This document shows, one piece after another, positions 7,891 to 15,308 of a stretch of DNA of 18,313 nucleotides (position 1 is the first letter of the stretch; each line of letters begins with the position of its first letter). The notes under the pieces were generated by a model. The model was not told the origin of the DNA. It ran no database searches and saw only the letters and a list, made by a program, of their open reading frames with translations. The stretch covers positions 1 to 18,313 of the forward strand of contig DASPUH010000007.1 of assembly GCA_035622975.1 (NCBI GenBank), read 5' to 3'. A program made the translations under genes and the position numbers. This DNA is from DASPUH01 sp035622975. Its GTDB lineage: Bacteria; Chloroflexota; Limnocylindria; Limnocylindrales; CSP1-4.

Positions 7891-7928
7891 ACCCGGGCCA
7901 TGTGGCAGCGAGGTGCCTCGCGCCGGGT
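7891..7928 (-). other. rpsO-pnp intercistronic stem-loop
   Basis: Seven bases after the rpsO stop, ACCCGG (7928-7923) can pair with CCGGGT (7896-7891). Enclosed within it, GCGAGG and CCTCGC (7908-7921) form a second short stem. In E. coli the rpsO-pnp interval also forms a stem-loop that is processed and mediates PNPase autoregulation; a similar role here is inference. No U-tract is present, so rpsO-pnp co-transcription is likely. Confidence 0.4.
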
Positions 7929-7934
7929 GCTCGC

Positions 7935-8204
7935 CTAGCGGCGAAGGCCCAACCGGCCGATGACCGCGCGGTACCGCGTGTTCTCCGTGCGCATCAGGTA
8001 CGCAAGCAGGCGACGCCGCTGCCCCACGAGTTTGAGGAGGCCGCGCCGCGCCTGGTTGTCCCTGGGGAACGCCTTCAGGTGCTCGTTCAGCTCCTTGATG
8101 CGCTCCGTGAGGAGGGCGATCTGGACTTCTGGCGAACCCGTGTCGCCGTCATGGACGGCGTACCCGGTGATGACGGCTTCCTTCGCTTCCCGCGCGAGCG
8201 GCAC
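7935..8204 (-). CDS. rpsO: 30S ribosomal protein S15
   Basis: Primary rRNA-binding protein of the small subunit platform; binds the 16S central domain and contributes to subunit bridges. The product is 89 aa, exactly the usual S15 length. Signatures: HDGDTGSPEVQIALLTERI, LNEHLKAFPRDNQARRGLL, the basic GQRRRLLAYL and a C-terminal RYRAVIGRLGLRR. I chose the GTG at 8204 because GGAGGA (8209-8214) sits 4 bases upstream and gives the family N-terminus. The GTG at 8222 would add six residues and place that Shine-Dalgarno inside the gene. It has its own extended -10 promoter and is followed 87 bases later by pnp, the common rpsO-pnp pairing. A U-rich stretch just before the Shine-Dalgarno may aid ribosome loading. 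Confidence 0.98.
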   Translation of the reverse strand: MPLAREAKEAVITGYAVHDGDTGSPEVQIALLTERIKELNEHLKAFPRDNQARRGLLKLVGQRRRLLAYLMRTENTRYRAVIGRLGLRR

Positions 8205-8208
8205 CCGA

Positions 8209-8214
8209 TCCTCC
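8209..8214 (-). promoter_or_regulatory. Shine-Dalgarno of rpsO
   Basis: GGAGGA on the minus strand, four bases before the GTG at 8204. It decides the start of rpsO against the in-frame GTG at 8222, which lies upstream of it. Confidence 0.8.
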
Positions 8215-8246
8215 GAAAACACAAAACCTCTGCGAATGTCGCGGGC

Positions 8247-8255
8247 AGTCTAGCA
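8247..8255 (-). promoter_or_regulatory. Extended -10 promoter of rpsO-pnp
   Basis: Minus-strand TGCTAGACT fits an extended -10 element (TGn plus TAGACT). Transcription would start near 8240, giving a leader of about 36 bases before the rpsO GTG. No good -35 hexamer is seen at 16-18 bases, which the TG extension can offset. It lies just downstream of the ribF hairpin, consistent with a separate rpsO-pnp transcription unit. Confidence 0.5.
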
Positions 8256-8274
8256 CAGGCGTTCGCGTCGACCG

Positions 8275-8300
8275 GGCCGGTCCGTTCGTGGCGACCGGCC
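8275..8300 (-). terminator. Hairpin after ribF
   Basis: A perfect 8-bp inverted repeat, GGCCGGTC (minus 8300-8293) with GACCGGCC (8282-8275), encloses a 10-base loop 11 bases after the ribF stop. No U-tract follows. Its position between ribF and the rpsO promoter suggests the 3' end of the nusA-ribF operon, perhaps Rho-assisted. Confidence 0.4.
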
Positions 8301-8311
8301 AGCCCCGCACG

Positions 8312-9262
8312 TCACGACTCGCCCTGGGCTTCCAGGATGCGGCGTGCGCGCCCTGCATCGAGGTCCATCTGGGCCACCAGGGCGGCCGCCGAGGCAAAAC
8401 GGCGCTCGCCGCGTTGGCGGCGGACGAACTCGACCCGAAGGCGATGCCCGTACAGGTCGGGCGACACGCCGAACAGGTGCGCCTCGAGCAGCCGGGTGCG
8501 CTCCCCGAACGTGGGCCGCACGCCCAGCGAAGCAACCCCGTCGGCGCGATGCCGCGGGTGCAGCGGATCGCGTCCGTCCCACGACGTGCGCACGGCGTAG
8601 ATGCCGTCCGGCGGCAGGGCCACCGGCTGGTCGAAGGCCAGGTTGGCCGTCGGGTAGCCCAGTTCGCGGCCCCGTCCGTCGCCGTGCACCACGGTGCCGA
8701 CGACGGCGAAACGGCGCCCCAGCAGCAGGCGCACGGTGGCCAGGCGCCCGCCGGCCACGAGCTCTCGCAGCCGCGAGTCGGAGACGCGGGCACCGCCAAG
8801 CACGACCGAAGGCACCTCCAGCAGGTCGACCCCCAGGCGCGCCGCCACCGGCGGCAGGCTTTGGAGCGTGCCCCCCCGGCCCTTGCCGAAGGCTGAATCG
8901 CGTGTCATCAGCAAAGCCGCCAGGGGCCCCTCCGCCACGAGCCGCTCGACGAACGTCTCGGAGGGGGTGCCCGCGACCTCGCGGTCGAACACGTGGCGCA
9001 CGAGGACATCCACCCCGAGCGCGGCGAAGCGCGCGTCCCGCTCGGCCGGGTCGCACAGCAGCAGCGGCGCCACGCCGCGCAGCACGACGTCGGGGTGCGG
9101 CGTGAAGGTCACGACAGCGGCCGCGGCGTGGCGCGCCCGGGCAGCGTCCACGAGCGCCCCGAGCAGGCGCTGATGGCCGCGATGCACGCTGTCGAAGGCG
9201 CCCACGATCACGGCCACGGGCCGGCGGTCGCGGCGGGCACCCAGGTCGGTGACGATCTCCAC
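8312..9262 (-). CDS. ribF: Bifunctional riboflavin kinase / FAD synthetase
   Basis: Phosphorylates riboflavin to FMN and adenylylates FMN to FAD. The product is 316 aa, normal for the family. The N-terminal nucleotidyltransferase half has GAFDSVHRGH at residues 21-30; the usual motif is GxFDGxHxGH, so Ser replaces the second Gly. TFTPHPDVVL and TRDSAFGKGRGG follow, the latter somewhat diverged from the usual GEDFxFG form, and VSDSRLREL corresponds to the SSTxIR motif. The C-terminal kinase half has GTVVHGDGRGRELGYPTANL (about 189-208), GIYAVR, SLGVRPTF and a final VEFVRRQRGERRF. The GTG start at 9262 lies three bases after the truB stop, so coupling is likely. It is the last gene of the nusA operon and is followed by a hairpin. 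Confidence 0.96.
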   Translation of the reverse strand: MEIVTDLGARRDRRPVAVIVGAFDSVHRGHQRLLGALVDAARARHAAAAVVTFTPHPDVVLRGVAPLLLCDPAERDARFAALGVDVLVRHVFDREVAGTPSETFVERLVAEGPLAALLMTRDSAFGKGRGGTLQSLPPVAARLGVDLLEVPSVVLGGARVSDSRLRELVAGGRLATVRLLLGRRFAVVGTVVHGDGRGRELGYPTANLAFDQPVALPPDGIYAVRTSWDGRDPLHPRHRADGVASLGVRPTFGERTRLLEAHLFGVSPDLYGHRLRVEFVRRQRGERRFASAAALVAQMDLDAGRARRILEAQGES

Positions 9263-9265
9263 GGG

Positions 9266-10249
9266 CTACGGTTCCGCCGCCTGGCCGGCCGCGGCTGGGG
9301 CGGCCGCGAGGAAGACCTTCTCGGGGTGCAGGCGCCCGCCCTCCAGGCGCGCGATGGCGGCCAGGCGCCCCGCCTCGTCCATGATGCGCCAGGGGGTCCC
9401 GTGCGCCACGTGTGGGGCACGCGCCGCGACCTCGCTCGCCACTTCGCCACGGGGTCGCACCACCTGGCCCCGGGCCAGCGCGGCCATCTCCTCCGGCGGC
9501 ATGGTGATGGCCGGCAGCGCCTCCAGCCCGGTGTCGGGGGGCAGCAGCACCCGCTCCGCCGCCCCGCGGGCGAGGGCCTCGCGGACCGTCTCGAGCGGAT
9601 GGGCGGTTGCCAGCTCGAACGCGCCACTGCGGGTACGGGTGAGTGCCACGAGGTAGGCGCCGCAGCCCAGGTGCTCGCCGATGTCCCGCGCCAGCGCGCG
9701 CACGTAGGTCCCTGCCGTGCAGGCGATCTCCAGCACGGCCGTGGGACGGTCCGGGTCGCCGATGTCCCAGGCCGTGAGCTCCAACGATGTGATCGTCACA
9801 TCGCGCGGTGCCAGCACGGGCGTCTCCCCCCCGCGAGCCAGCTCGTAGGCGCGGCGCCCCGCCACGTGGACCGCCGAGTGGCTGGGCGGGACCTGCGCCA
9901 GCCGGCCGCGGAACGCCCCCAGGGCCGCCTCGACAGCCGCCCGGTCAGGGATCGGGCCCGGCCCCGGCGTCAGTTCCCCGTCGAGGTCGTCGGTGGTCGA
10001 GCGCGCCCCGAACGCGACCGTGGCGCGGTAGCCCTTGTCGTCCCCCAGGTGGTATTCGACGACCCGCGTGGCGTGGCCCAGGAACACCGGCAAGACCCCC
10101 GAGGCGAAGGGGTCCAGCGTGCCGCCATGGCCCACTCGCCGGACGCCGCTGAGGCGGCGGATGAGGGCCACGACGTCGTGCGACGTGGGTCCGGCCGGCT
10201 TGTCGACGACGATGACCCCGTCGAGCTCGACGGCCCTCGCGGGGGTCAC
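9266..10249 (-). CDS. truB: tRNA pseudouridine(55) synthase
   Basis: Converts U55 of the tRNA T-loop to pseudouridine and also acts as a tRNA-folding chaperone. The product is 327 aa. LDGVIVVDKPAGPTSHDVV at the N-terminus and GHGGTLDPFASGVLP with catalytic D46 are diagnostic. KGYRATVAFGARSTTDDLDG, QVPPSHSAVHVAGRRAYELAR and CTAGTYVRALARDIGEHLG are further TruB blocks, and the C-terminus is PUA-like. The GTG start at 10249 makes a four-base GTGA overlap with the nrnA stop. The frame stays open far upstream, but that stretch lies over nrnA and has no TruB similarity. The nrnA-truB-ribF order is a common bacterial arrangement. Confidence 0.97.
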   Translation of the reverse strand: MTPARAVELDGVIVVDKPAGPTSHDVVALIRRLSGVRRVGHGGTLDPFASGVLPVFLGHATRVVEYHLGDDKGYRATVAFGARSTTDDLDGELTPGPGPIPDRAAVEAALGAFRGRLAQVPPSHSAVHVAGRRAYELARGGETPVLAPRDVTITSLELTAWDIGDPDRPTAVLEIACTAGTYVRALARDIGEHLGCGAYLVALTRTRSGAFELATAHPLETVREALARGAAERVLLPPDTGLEALPAITMPPEEMAALARGQVVRPRGEVASEVAARAPHVAHGTPWRIMDEAGRLAAIARLEGGRLHPEKVFLAAAPAAAGQAAEP

Positions 10250-11274
10250 GCCGGCGACTGGCCGGCGATGAGCCGCTGGGCGACTGGCAGCACGATCGCC
10301 TGCGCCTCCGTCAAGGGCGCCGCGACGGTCGCCCCCGCCGCGCGTGCGTGGCCCCCTCCGCCCCACGACGCCGCCAGCTGCGTCGCGTCGATGCCGCCGT
10401 CGCGGGTGCGGATGCTGAGCCGCGTCTGGTGGCCGGCCTCCTTGAAGAGGATGACGATGTCGGCCGTGGCGGACTGGCTCAGCAGGTCGATCAGGCCTTC
10501 GGAGTCGGCCGCTTCGCTGCCGGTCGCGGTCAGGTCCGCATCCTCCAGGCGGCTCCAGACGAGGCGGCCATCGGCGGCGGTGTCGAGGCGCGCCAGGACG
10601 CGTCCGAAGAGCTGCAGCTGGCGGTTGGGCTTGGTGCGGTAGAGGCGTCGTGACGTCTCGTACAGCGGCGCGCCTGCGGTCAGGAGCTCGGCCGCCACCC
10701 GCAGCGTGCGGGGTGTCGTGTTGGGGTGCTGGAAGGTGGCCGTGTCGATGACCAGCCCGGCCAGCAGGCTCGCCGCGAGCTGGCCGCCGCCCGCGTCGAG
10801 CGGGATCTCCAGCCGCGCCGCCAGCAGCGTCGTCATCTCGCAGGTGGCAGCTGCCGTCGGGTCGATCCAGTCGACCGTCCCGAAGCCCGCGTTCGACTTG
10901 TGGTGGTCGATGTCCAGGATGGGCACCCGCCCGAACAGCTCGGCGTGGTCGCGCAGGAGCGGGCCGATGCGCTCCAGGTCGCCACAGTCGCCGACGATGA
11001 TGAGGTCGTAGGCCACGCCTGGTTCCGGTGCTCGCCGGAAGCGGCCCAGGCCCGCCATGAAGTCGTACATGGGCGGCACGGCATCGGCGCAGATGGGCCA
11101 CGCTGCGCCGCCGAGCGCCTCCACGAGGAGCGCGTGGGCGAGGGCCGAGCCGAGCGCGTCCGCCTCCGGGTTCTCATGGCACACCGTCAGCACCTGGCGG
11201 GCGTCGCGCAGGGTGCTGACGACGGCCTCGGGGACGGCAGCGAGGTCGGCCGCGGTCAGGGAGGTGATGGTCAC
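10246..11274 (-). CDS. nrnA: DHH/DHHA1 nanoRNase/pAp phosphatase (NrnA-like)
   Basis: Predicted manganese-dependent phosphoesterase that degrades 2-5 nt oligoribonucleotides and, in many members, dephosphorylates pAp. The product is 342 aa. DHH motifs: HENPEADALGS at residues 33-43, VGDCGDLE with D96, DIDHHKSN with DHH at 123-125, and VIDTATFQ with D177. The C-terminal DHHA1 substrate motif is GGGGHARAAG. In motif I the usual Asp (PDxD) is Glu37, a conservative change at a probable metal ligand. The GTG start at 11274 overlaps the rbfA stop as GTGA and the stop overlaps truB the same way, so three genes are tightly coupled. It supplies the short-oligonucleotide end of RNA decay next to PNPase and RNase J. 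Confidence 0.92.
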   Translation of the reverse strand: MTITSLTAADLAAVPEAVVSTLRDARQVLTVCHENPEADALGSALAHALLVEALGGAAWPICADAVPPMYDFMAGLGRFRRAPEPGVAYDLIIVGDCGDLERIGPLLRDHAELFGRVPILDIDHHKSNAGFGTVDWIDPTAAATCEMTTLLAARLEIPLDAGGGQLAASLLAGLVIDTATFQHPNTTPRTLRVAAELLTAGAPLYETSRRLYRTKPNRQLQLFGRVLARLDTAADGRLVWSRLEDADLTATGSEAADSEGLIDLLSQSATADIVILFKEAGHQTRLSIRTRDGGIDATQLAASWGGGGHARAAGATVAAPLTEAQAIVLPVAQRLIAGQSPA

Positions 11275-11726
11275 CGGGCGCGCCGACGGTCGTGACGCGG
11301 GCGCACCGGGCGGGGTTCCGGCGCCGCGCGGGCGGCGATGGCCGGTGTCGGCAGCGTCTCGTCGGGCGGCAGCTCGGTCGGCTCCGCGTGTCCGGCTTCC
11401 AGCTCCTCGATGAGGTGCAGGACGCGTGTCCCGCGCAGGATCGTCTCGTCCTCGCGGAGATGCAGCTCGGGGATGCGCTTGAGGCGCAGCTCGCCCAGGC
11501 GATGGCGCAGGAACGGCATGGCCCGGCCCAGAGCCCGCAACGCCTCGCGGCGCTCATCGGGCTGCCCGATGAGCGAGACCCACACCGTGGCGTGCCGCAG
11601 ATCGGGAGCCACGTCCACCCGGCTGACGGTCACGAAGCCGATGCGGGGGTCATGCACCTCGCGGGCGATGAGGCGGCTGAGCTCCTCCTGGAGCAGGGCA
11701 TCGAGACGCGGCACGCGCGCGCTCAT
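11271..11726 (-). CDS. rbfA: Ribosome-binding factor A
   Basis: Assists late 30S maturation at the 16S rRNA 5' end. The product is 151 aa. The KH-like core includes RLDALLQEELSRLIAREV, DPRIGFVTVSRVDVAPDLRHA, VWVSLIG and LRLKRIPELHLREDET. After about residue 112 there is a Pro/Ala-rich tail that turns strongly basic at the end (RPRHDRRRAR), longer than in the shortest RbfA proteins and probably disordered. The ATG at 11726 follows the infB stop by 28 bases; the Shine-Dalgarno is weak (GGGGA about ten bases upstream). Its stop overlaps the nrnA GTG. Confidence 0.95.
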   Translation of the reverse strand: MSARVPRLDALLQEELSRLIAREVHDPRIGFVTVSRVDVAPDLRHATVWVSLIGQPDERREALRALGRAMPFLRHRLGELRLKRIPELHLREDETILRGTRVLHLIEELEAGHAEPTELPPDETLPTPAIAARAAPEPRPVRPRHDRRRAR

Positions 11727-11754
11727 GCGGCCGATCCCCGCTGCCGGTGAAGGA

Positions 11755-13647
11755 TCAGGCCGAGGCCGCGCGCGACACCGTCTGCTGGGTGAAGCATTCG
11801 ATGATGTCGCCCTCCGCGAGGTCGCTGTAGCCGGCCAGGCCGATGCCGCATTCGAAGCCGGTGCCGACCTCGCGCACGTCGTCGCGGAATCGTCGCAGGG
11901 ACTCGATGCGATCCGTCGCGATCAGCTTGCCTCCGCGGTACACGCGGGCCCCGCCGCGGACGATGCGGCCCTCGGTGACGAACGACCCGGCGATGACCGC
12001 GCTCTTGCCCACCCGGAAGATCTGGCGCACCTCGGCGCGGCCTTCGACGGTCTCCACCAGCTCCGGCTCGAGAAGGCCCTTGAGGGCGGCCTCGATGTCG
12101 TCGGTCAGCTTGTAGATGATGTCGTACAGGCGCACGTCGACCGACTCAGCCTCGGCGGCCCGCCGGGCCGTGGGGTCGAGCTTGGTGTTGAAGCCGACGA
12201 TGATGGCGTCGGAGGCGGAGGCCAGCAGGACGTCGTTGTCGGTGATGTCGCCGGTCCCCTCGCGGATGATGTTGATGTGGACCTCGTCGGTGGCCACCTG
12301 CTCGACGGCATGGTGGATGGCCCCGAGGGACCCCTGGACGTCGGCCTTGATGATGAGCCGCAGTTCCTTGGTCTGACCGGCCTGGATCTGCCGGTAGAGG
12401 TCCTCCAGGGTCGCCCGGCCGGTCCCTTCGGGTCGCGCCGCCGAGGCGCGCCGCTGGTCGATCATGGCCCGCGCGGTGCGCTCGTCGGCCACGACCCGCA
12501 GGACGTCGCCTGCGGCGGGCACTTCGGCCAGCCCCAGCAGCACCAGGGCCGACGATGGCCCGCCCTTGCTGACGCGCTCGCCCTTGCTGTTCTCCAGCGC
12601 GCGGACGCGGCCCGACGTGTCGCCCACCACGACCGTGTCGCCGACGCGGAGGGTGCCGGTCTGGACGAGGATCGTGGCGACCGGACCGCGACCCTTGTCG
12701 AGCTCGGCCTCGACGACCGTGCCGATGGCCGACCGCTTGGGGTCGGCCCGCAGGTCCTGCAAGTCGGCCACGAGGAGCGTCATCTCCAGCAGGTCCTCGA
12801 TGCCCAGGCGCTGCTTGGCGCTGACCTGCACGAGGGGCACGTCGCCGCCGTAGTCCTCCACCACCACGCCGTGCTCGGACAGCTCGGTCTTGACCCGTTC
12901 CGGGTTGGCGTCCGGTTTGTCGATCTTGTTGAGGGCGATGATGATCGGCACCCTGGCCGCGCGGGCGTGGTCGATCGCCTCCAGGGTCTGGGGCATCACG
13001 CCGTCGTCGGCGGCCACCACCAGGATGGCGATATCGGTGACCTTGGCGCCGCGGGCGCGCATGGCGGTGAATGCCTCGTGGCCGGGCGTGTCGAGGAAGA
13101 CGATGCGCCGGCCGTTGTGGGTGACCTCGCTGGCGCCGATGTGCTGGGTGATGCCGCCGCGCTCGCCACCGGCGATGTCGGTGGTGCGGATGGCGTCGAG
13201 GAGGCTCGTCTTGCCGTGGTCGACGTGGCCCATGACCGTCACGATCGGGGCGCGTGGCACGAGCTTGGTCGGATCGGCGTCCTCGAAGAGGACCTCCTTG
13301 GTGGCTTCCGAGACGGGCGCCTCGCCGCGCGCCTCGGTCGGCTCCGCAGCGGTCACCTCGGCGATCTCGTAGCCCAGCTCGCCGGCCACCAGGCTGGCCG
13401 TGTCGCGGTCGACGAGCTGGTTGATGGTGGCGAAGATGCCACTCTTGATGAGCTCGCGGATGACGTCCGCGACGTTCACGCCCAGCAGCTCGGCGAGCTC
13501 CTTGACGGTCAGGGAGGCCGGGATCTCGACGGCCCCGCGCTCGGCGGGGTCGATCGTCTGGACGGCGGTCGCCCCGTTCTGGAGGGGGCTCCTGGGGGGC
13601 TTGCGGGGACCGCGCCGGTTGCGCGTCCCGCTCCGGCTACGCGCCAT
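11755..13647 (-). CDS. infB: Translation initiation factor IF-2
   Basis: GTPase that delivers initiator fMet-tRNA to the 30S subunit and promotes subunit joining. The product is 630 aa, a short IF-2: a basic N-terminal stretch (residues 1-20) is followed directly by the IF2-N domain (about 45-97, LTVKELAELLGV). The G domain has GHVDHGKT (140-147), GGITQHIGA, DTPGH (186-190), NKID (240-243) and SAK (276-278). Domains II-IV follow, including the DVQGSLGAI block and a C-terminal GFECGIGL segment of the tRNA-binding domain. I chose the ATG at 13647 because AAGGAG lies 6 bases upstream. A TTG at 13665 is in frame but precedes that site. The start lies 11 bases inside the end of ylxR, so the two are translationally coupled. 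Confidence 0.98.
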   Translation of the reverse strand: MARSRSGTRNRRGPRKPPRSPLQNGATAVQTIDPAERGAVEIPASLTVKELAELLGVNVADVIRELIKSGIFATINQLVDRDTASLVAGELGYEIAEVTAAEPTEARGEAPVSEATKEVLFEDADPTKLVPRAPIVTVMGHVDHGKTSLLDAIRTTDIAGGERGGITQHIGASEVTHNGRRIVFLDTPGHEAFTAMRARGAKVTDIAILVVAADDGVMPQTLEAIDHARAARVPIIIALNKIDKPDANPERVKTELSEHGVVVEDYGGDVPLVQVSAKQRLGIEDLLEMTLLVADLQDLRADPKRSAIGTVVEAELDKGRGPVATILVQTGTLRVGDTVVVGDTSGRVRALENSKGERVSKGGPSSALVLLGLAEVPAAGDVLRVVADERTARAMIDQRRASAARPEGTGRATLEDLYRQIQAGQTKELRLIIKADVQGSLGAIHHAVEQVATDEVHINIIREGTGDITDNDVLLASASDAIIVGFNTKLDPTARRAAEAESVDVRLYDIIYKLTDDIEAALKGLLEPELVETVEGRAEVRQIFRVGKSAVIAGSFVTEGRIVRGGARVYRGGKLIATDRIESLRRFRDDVREVGTGFECGIGLAGYSDLAEGDIIECFTQQTVSRAASA

Positions 13648-13927
13648 GGTGGTCTCCTTGGGCAAGCATCAGCGGTCCTGCCTGCAACTGGGCGAGCAGG
13701 TCGGGGGGGAGTTCGGTGCCGAGGGCGTGCTGGATCGCACCGCGCTTGAGGGCGGCGGCCCAGCAGACGCCGTCGGCGCACAGGTAGGCGCCGCGTCCGG
13801 CACGGCGGCCGGTGGGGTCCAGGGTCAGGCGGCCGTCGGGCAGACGCACCACGCGGATGAGCTCGCGCTTGGTCCGTTCCGTGCGGCACGCCACGCACGT
13901 CCGCATGGGCTGGCGGCGGGGCGCCAT
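13637..13927 (-). CDS. ylxR: YlxR-family (DUF448) RNA-binding protein, RnpM-like
   Basis: Small basic protein of the YlxR family; the B. subtilis member has been described as a modulator of RNase P (RnpM). The product is 96 aa. Signatures are RTCVACRTERTKRELIRVVR near the N-terminus and GRRAGRGAYLC in the middle, the two family blocks. The C-terminal third is helical-looking with no further motif. The ATG at 13927 is 11 bases after the nusA stop, and the 3' end overlaps infB by 11 bases, the standard nusA-ylxR-infB order. Membership is secure; the RNase P link in this organism is inference from the family. Confidence 0.95.
   Translation of the reverse strand: MAPRRQPMRTCVACRTERTKRELIRVVRLPDGRLTLDPTGRRAGRGAYLCADGVCWAAALKRGAIQHALGTELPPDLLAQLQAGPLMLAQGDHHGA
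13654..13659 (-). promoter_or_regulatory. Shine-Dalgarno of infB
   Basis: AAGGAG on the minus strand, six bases before the ATG at 13647 and inside the end of ylxR. It sets the infB start against the in-frame TTG at 13665. Confidence 0.75.
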
Positions 13928-13938
13928 GGTGGGCGCCG

Positions 13939-15207
13939 CTATGACGGGGCCTCCCCGACCGAGGCCTTCTTGCGCGGTGTCCGCTTGGGCTTGGCGGCCT
14001 CGGCGGGTGGCGCGGGCACGGCATCGGTGGCCGGTCCAGCGACGGATCTCGCTGCGGGTGCCTGACTGGCCGCGGCAACGGCGGCCACCAGGGGTGCTTC
14101 GCTCGGGGCGGCGGGCACCGCAGCGGTCGGCCGGACCAGCGGCCGCGGCGGCGCATCGGGAGCCGGCACCTGGTCGGACCGGATGTCGATCCGCCAGCCG
14201 GTCATCTTGGCCGCCAGCCGCGCGTTCTGGCCCTCCCGGCCGATGGCCAGGGAGAGCATGCGCTCGGGGACGGTGACGCTCGCGACGCGTGCCTCCTCGT
14301 CGATGTGCACGGCCACGACCTGGGCCGGGCTCAGGGCGTTGGCCACCAGCGTGGCCGGGTCGTCGGACCAGGGGATGATGTCGATCTTCTCGCCGCCCAG
14401 CTCGGCCACCACGGCCTGCACGCGTCCGCCGCGCTGGCCCACGGTCGCGCCGACCGGGTCGAGGCCTTCCTGCCGGCTCGCGACGGCGACCTTGCTGCGG
14501 CTGCCCGCCTCGCGGGCGATGGCCCGGATCTCGACCGCGCCGCTGTGGATCTCGGGCACCTCCAGCTCGAAGAGGCGCCGCAGGAAGCCCTTGTGGGTGC
14601 GGCTGACGTAGATCTGGGGCCCCTTGGTCGTGCGGCGCACCTCCAGCACGTAGGCCTTGACGTGCTGGCCGATGCGGTAGTGCTCCATGGTCGACTGCTC
14701 GGTCGTGGCCAGGATGGCATCCACCCGCTCCGGTTCGCGGCCCACGTCCAGGATGATCGCGCGCGGCTCCACCCGGCTGACCGTGCCGGTCACGATCTCG
14801 CCTTCCATGGCCGCGTAGCGCCCGAAGGTCTGCTCACGCTCGACCTCGCGGAAGCGCTGCATGAAGACCTGGCGCGCCGTCTGCGCGTGCGTGCGCAGGA
14901 GGGTGTCGGCGTCCACCTGGGCGAACTCGACCCGGTCGCCGACCTCGGCGTCGACCTTGAAGGCGCGCGCCTCGTCGAGCGTGAACTGCGTCTCCGGGTC
15001 TTCCACCTCGTCGACCACCGTCTTGGCGCGGTAGACGCGGATGGCGCCCGTCTGGCCGTTGACTTCCACGCCGATGTTCTCGTTGCCCGGTGCAGCACGG
15101 CGGTAGGCCGACTCGATGGCCTCTTCCACGGTGCGGACCAGGGCGTCCTGCGAGATGCCCTTCTCGGCATTCAACTGGAGAAGGGCGCCGACCAGATCGC
15201 GGCTCAC
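13939..15207 (-). CDS. nusA: Transcription termination/antitermination factor NusA
   Basis: RNA polymerase-associated factor that modulates pausing, intrinsic termination and antitermination. The product is 422 aa: polymerase-binding N-terminal domain (about 1-130, with ALLQLNAEKGIS and TVEEAIESAYRR), S1 (about 135-203, GEIVTGTVSRVEPRAIILDV), KH1 (about 240-280, GATVGQRGGRVQ) and KH2 (about 310-344, AIGREGQNARLAAKMTGWRI). The last 78 residues are Ala/Pro-rich and end in a basic patch (KPKRTPRKK). There are no acidic repeats of the E. coli type. The GTG start at 15207 is set by AGGAGG six bases upstream and matches the family N-terminus; longer in-frame starts run back through the leader and promoter. 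It is the first gene of the operon, with a folded leader and an extended -10 promoter. rimP is not directly upstream. Confidence 0.97.
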   Translation of the reverse strand: MSRDLVGALLQLNAEKGISQDALVRTVEEAIESAYRRAAPGNENIGVEVNGQTGAIRVYRAKTVVDEVEDPETQFTLDEARAFKVDAEVGDRVEFAQVDADTLLRTHAQTARQVFMQRFREVEREQTFGRYAAMEGEIVTGTVSRVEPRAIILDVGREPERVDAILATTEQSTMEHYRIGQHVKAYVLEVRRTTKGPQIYVSRTHKGFLRRLFELEVPEIHSGAVEIRAIAREAGSRSKVAVASRQEGLDPVGATVGQRGGRVQAVVAELGGEKIDIIPWSDDPATLVANALSPAQVVAVHIDEEARVASVTVPERMLSLAIGREGQNARLAAKMTGWRIDIRSDQVPAPDAPPRPLVRPTAAVPAAPSEAPLVAAVAAASQAPAARSVAGPATDAVPAPPAEAAKPKRTPRKKASVGEAPS

Positions 15208-15213
15208 GTTGCG

Positions 15214-15219
15214 CCTCCT
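15214..15219 (-). promoter_or_regulatory. Shine-Dalgarno of nusA
   Basis: AGGAGG, part of a longer purine run, sits six bases before the GTG at 15207. It fixes the nusA start despite the frame being open to 15483. Confidence 0.8.
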
Positions 15220-15242
15220 CCTCTCAGTGCCTCGATGGCGAG

Positions 15243-15293
15243 CCGGCCACTCAACAAAGAACGTGGGGGTCACCCACGTCTTGAGGCGGCCGG
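15243..15293 (-). promoter_or_regulatory. Long stem-loop in nusA leader, attenuator-like
   Basis: Three nested pairings are visible on the minus strand. The outer one is CCGGCC (15293-15288) with GGCCGG (15248-15243), the middle one CTCAA (15285-15281) with TTGAG (15254-15250). The inner one is a perfect 7-bp stem, ACGTGGG (15279-15273) with CCCACGT (15267-15261), around a TGACC loop. The inner stem is followed at once by U-rich TTCTTTGTTG-like sequence, so alone it resembles an intrinsic terminator. The element lies between the predicted start site and the nusA Shine-Dalgarno. An attenuation or autoregulation role is inferred. Confidence 0.5.
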
Positions 15294-15308
15294 ACCGATG
15301 CTCGCGGA

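Noticed and set aside
7845..7901. Upstream in-frame ATG at 7901 as pnp start
   Set aside because: No Shine-Dalgarno at useful spacing and 18 residues unlike PNPase N-termini; the ATG at 7847 has a strong site and matches the family.
6354..8600. 748-codon plus-strand frame opposite pnp, rpsO and ribF
   Set aside because: Same antisense artefact; the opposite strand has clear family matches across the whole interval.
11338..13749. 803-codon plus-strand frame opposite rbfA/infB
   Set aside because: Low-complexity Asp/Gly/His/Leu-rich shadow of infB; no start signal and no motif.
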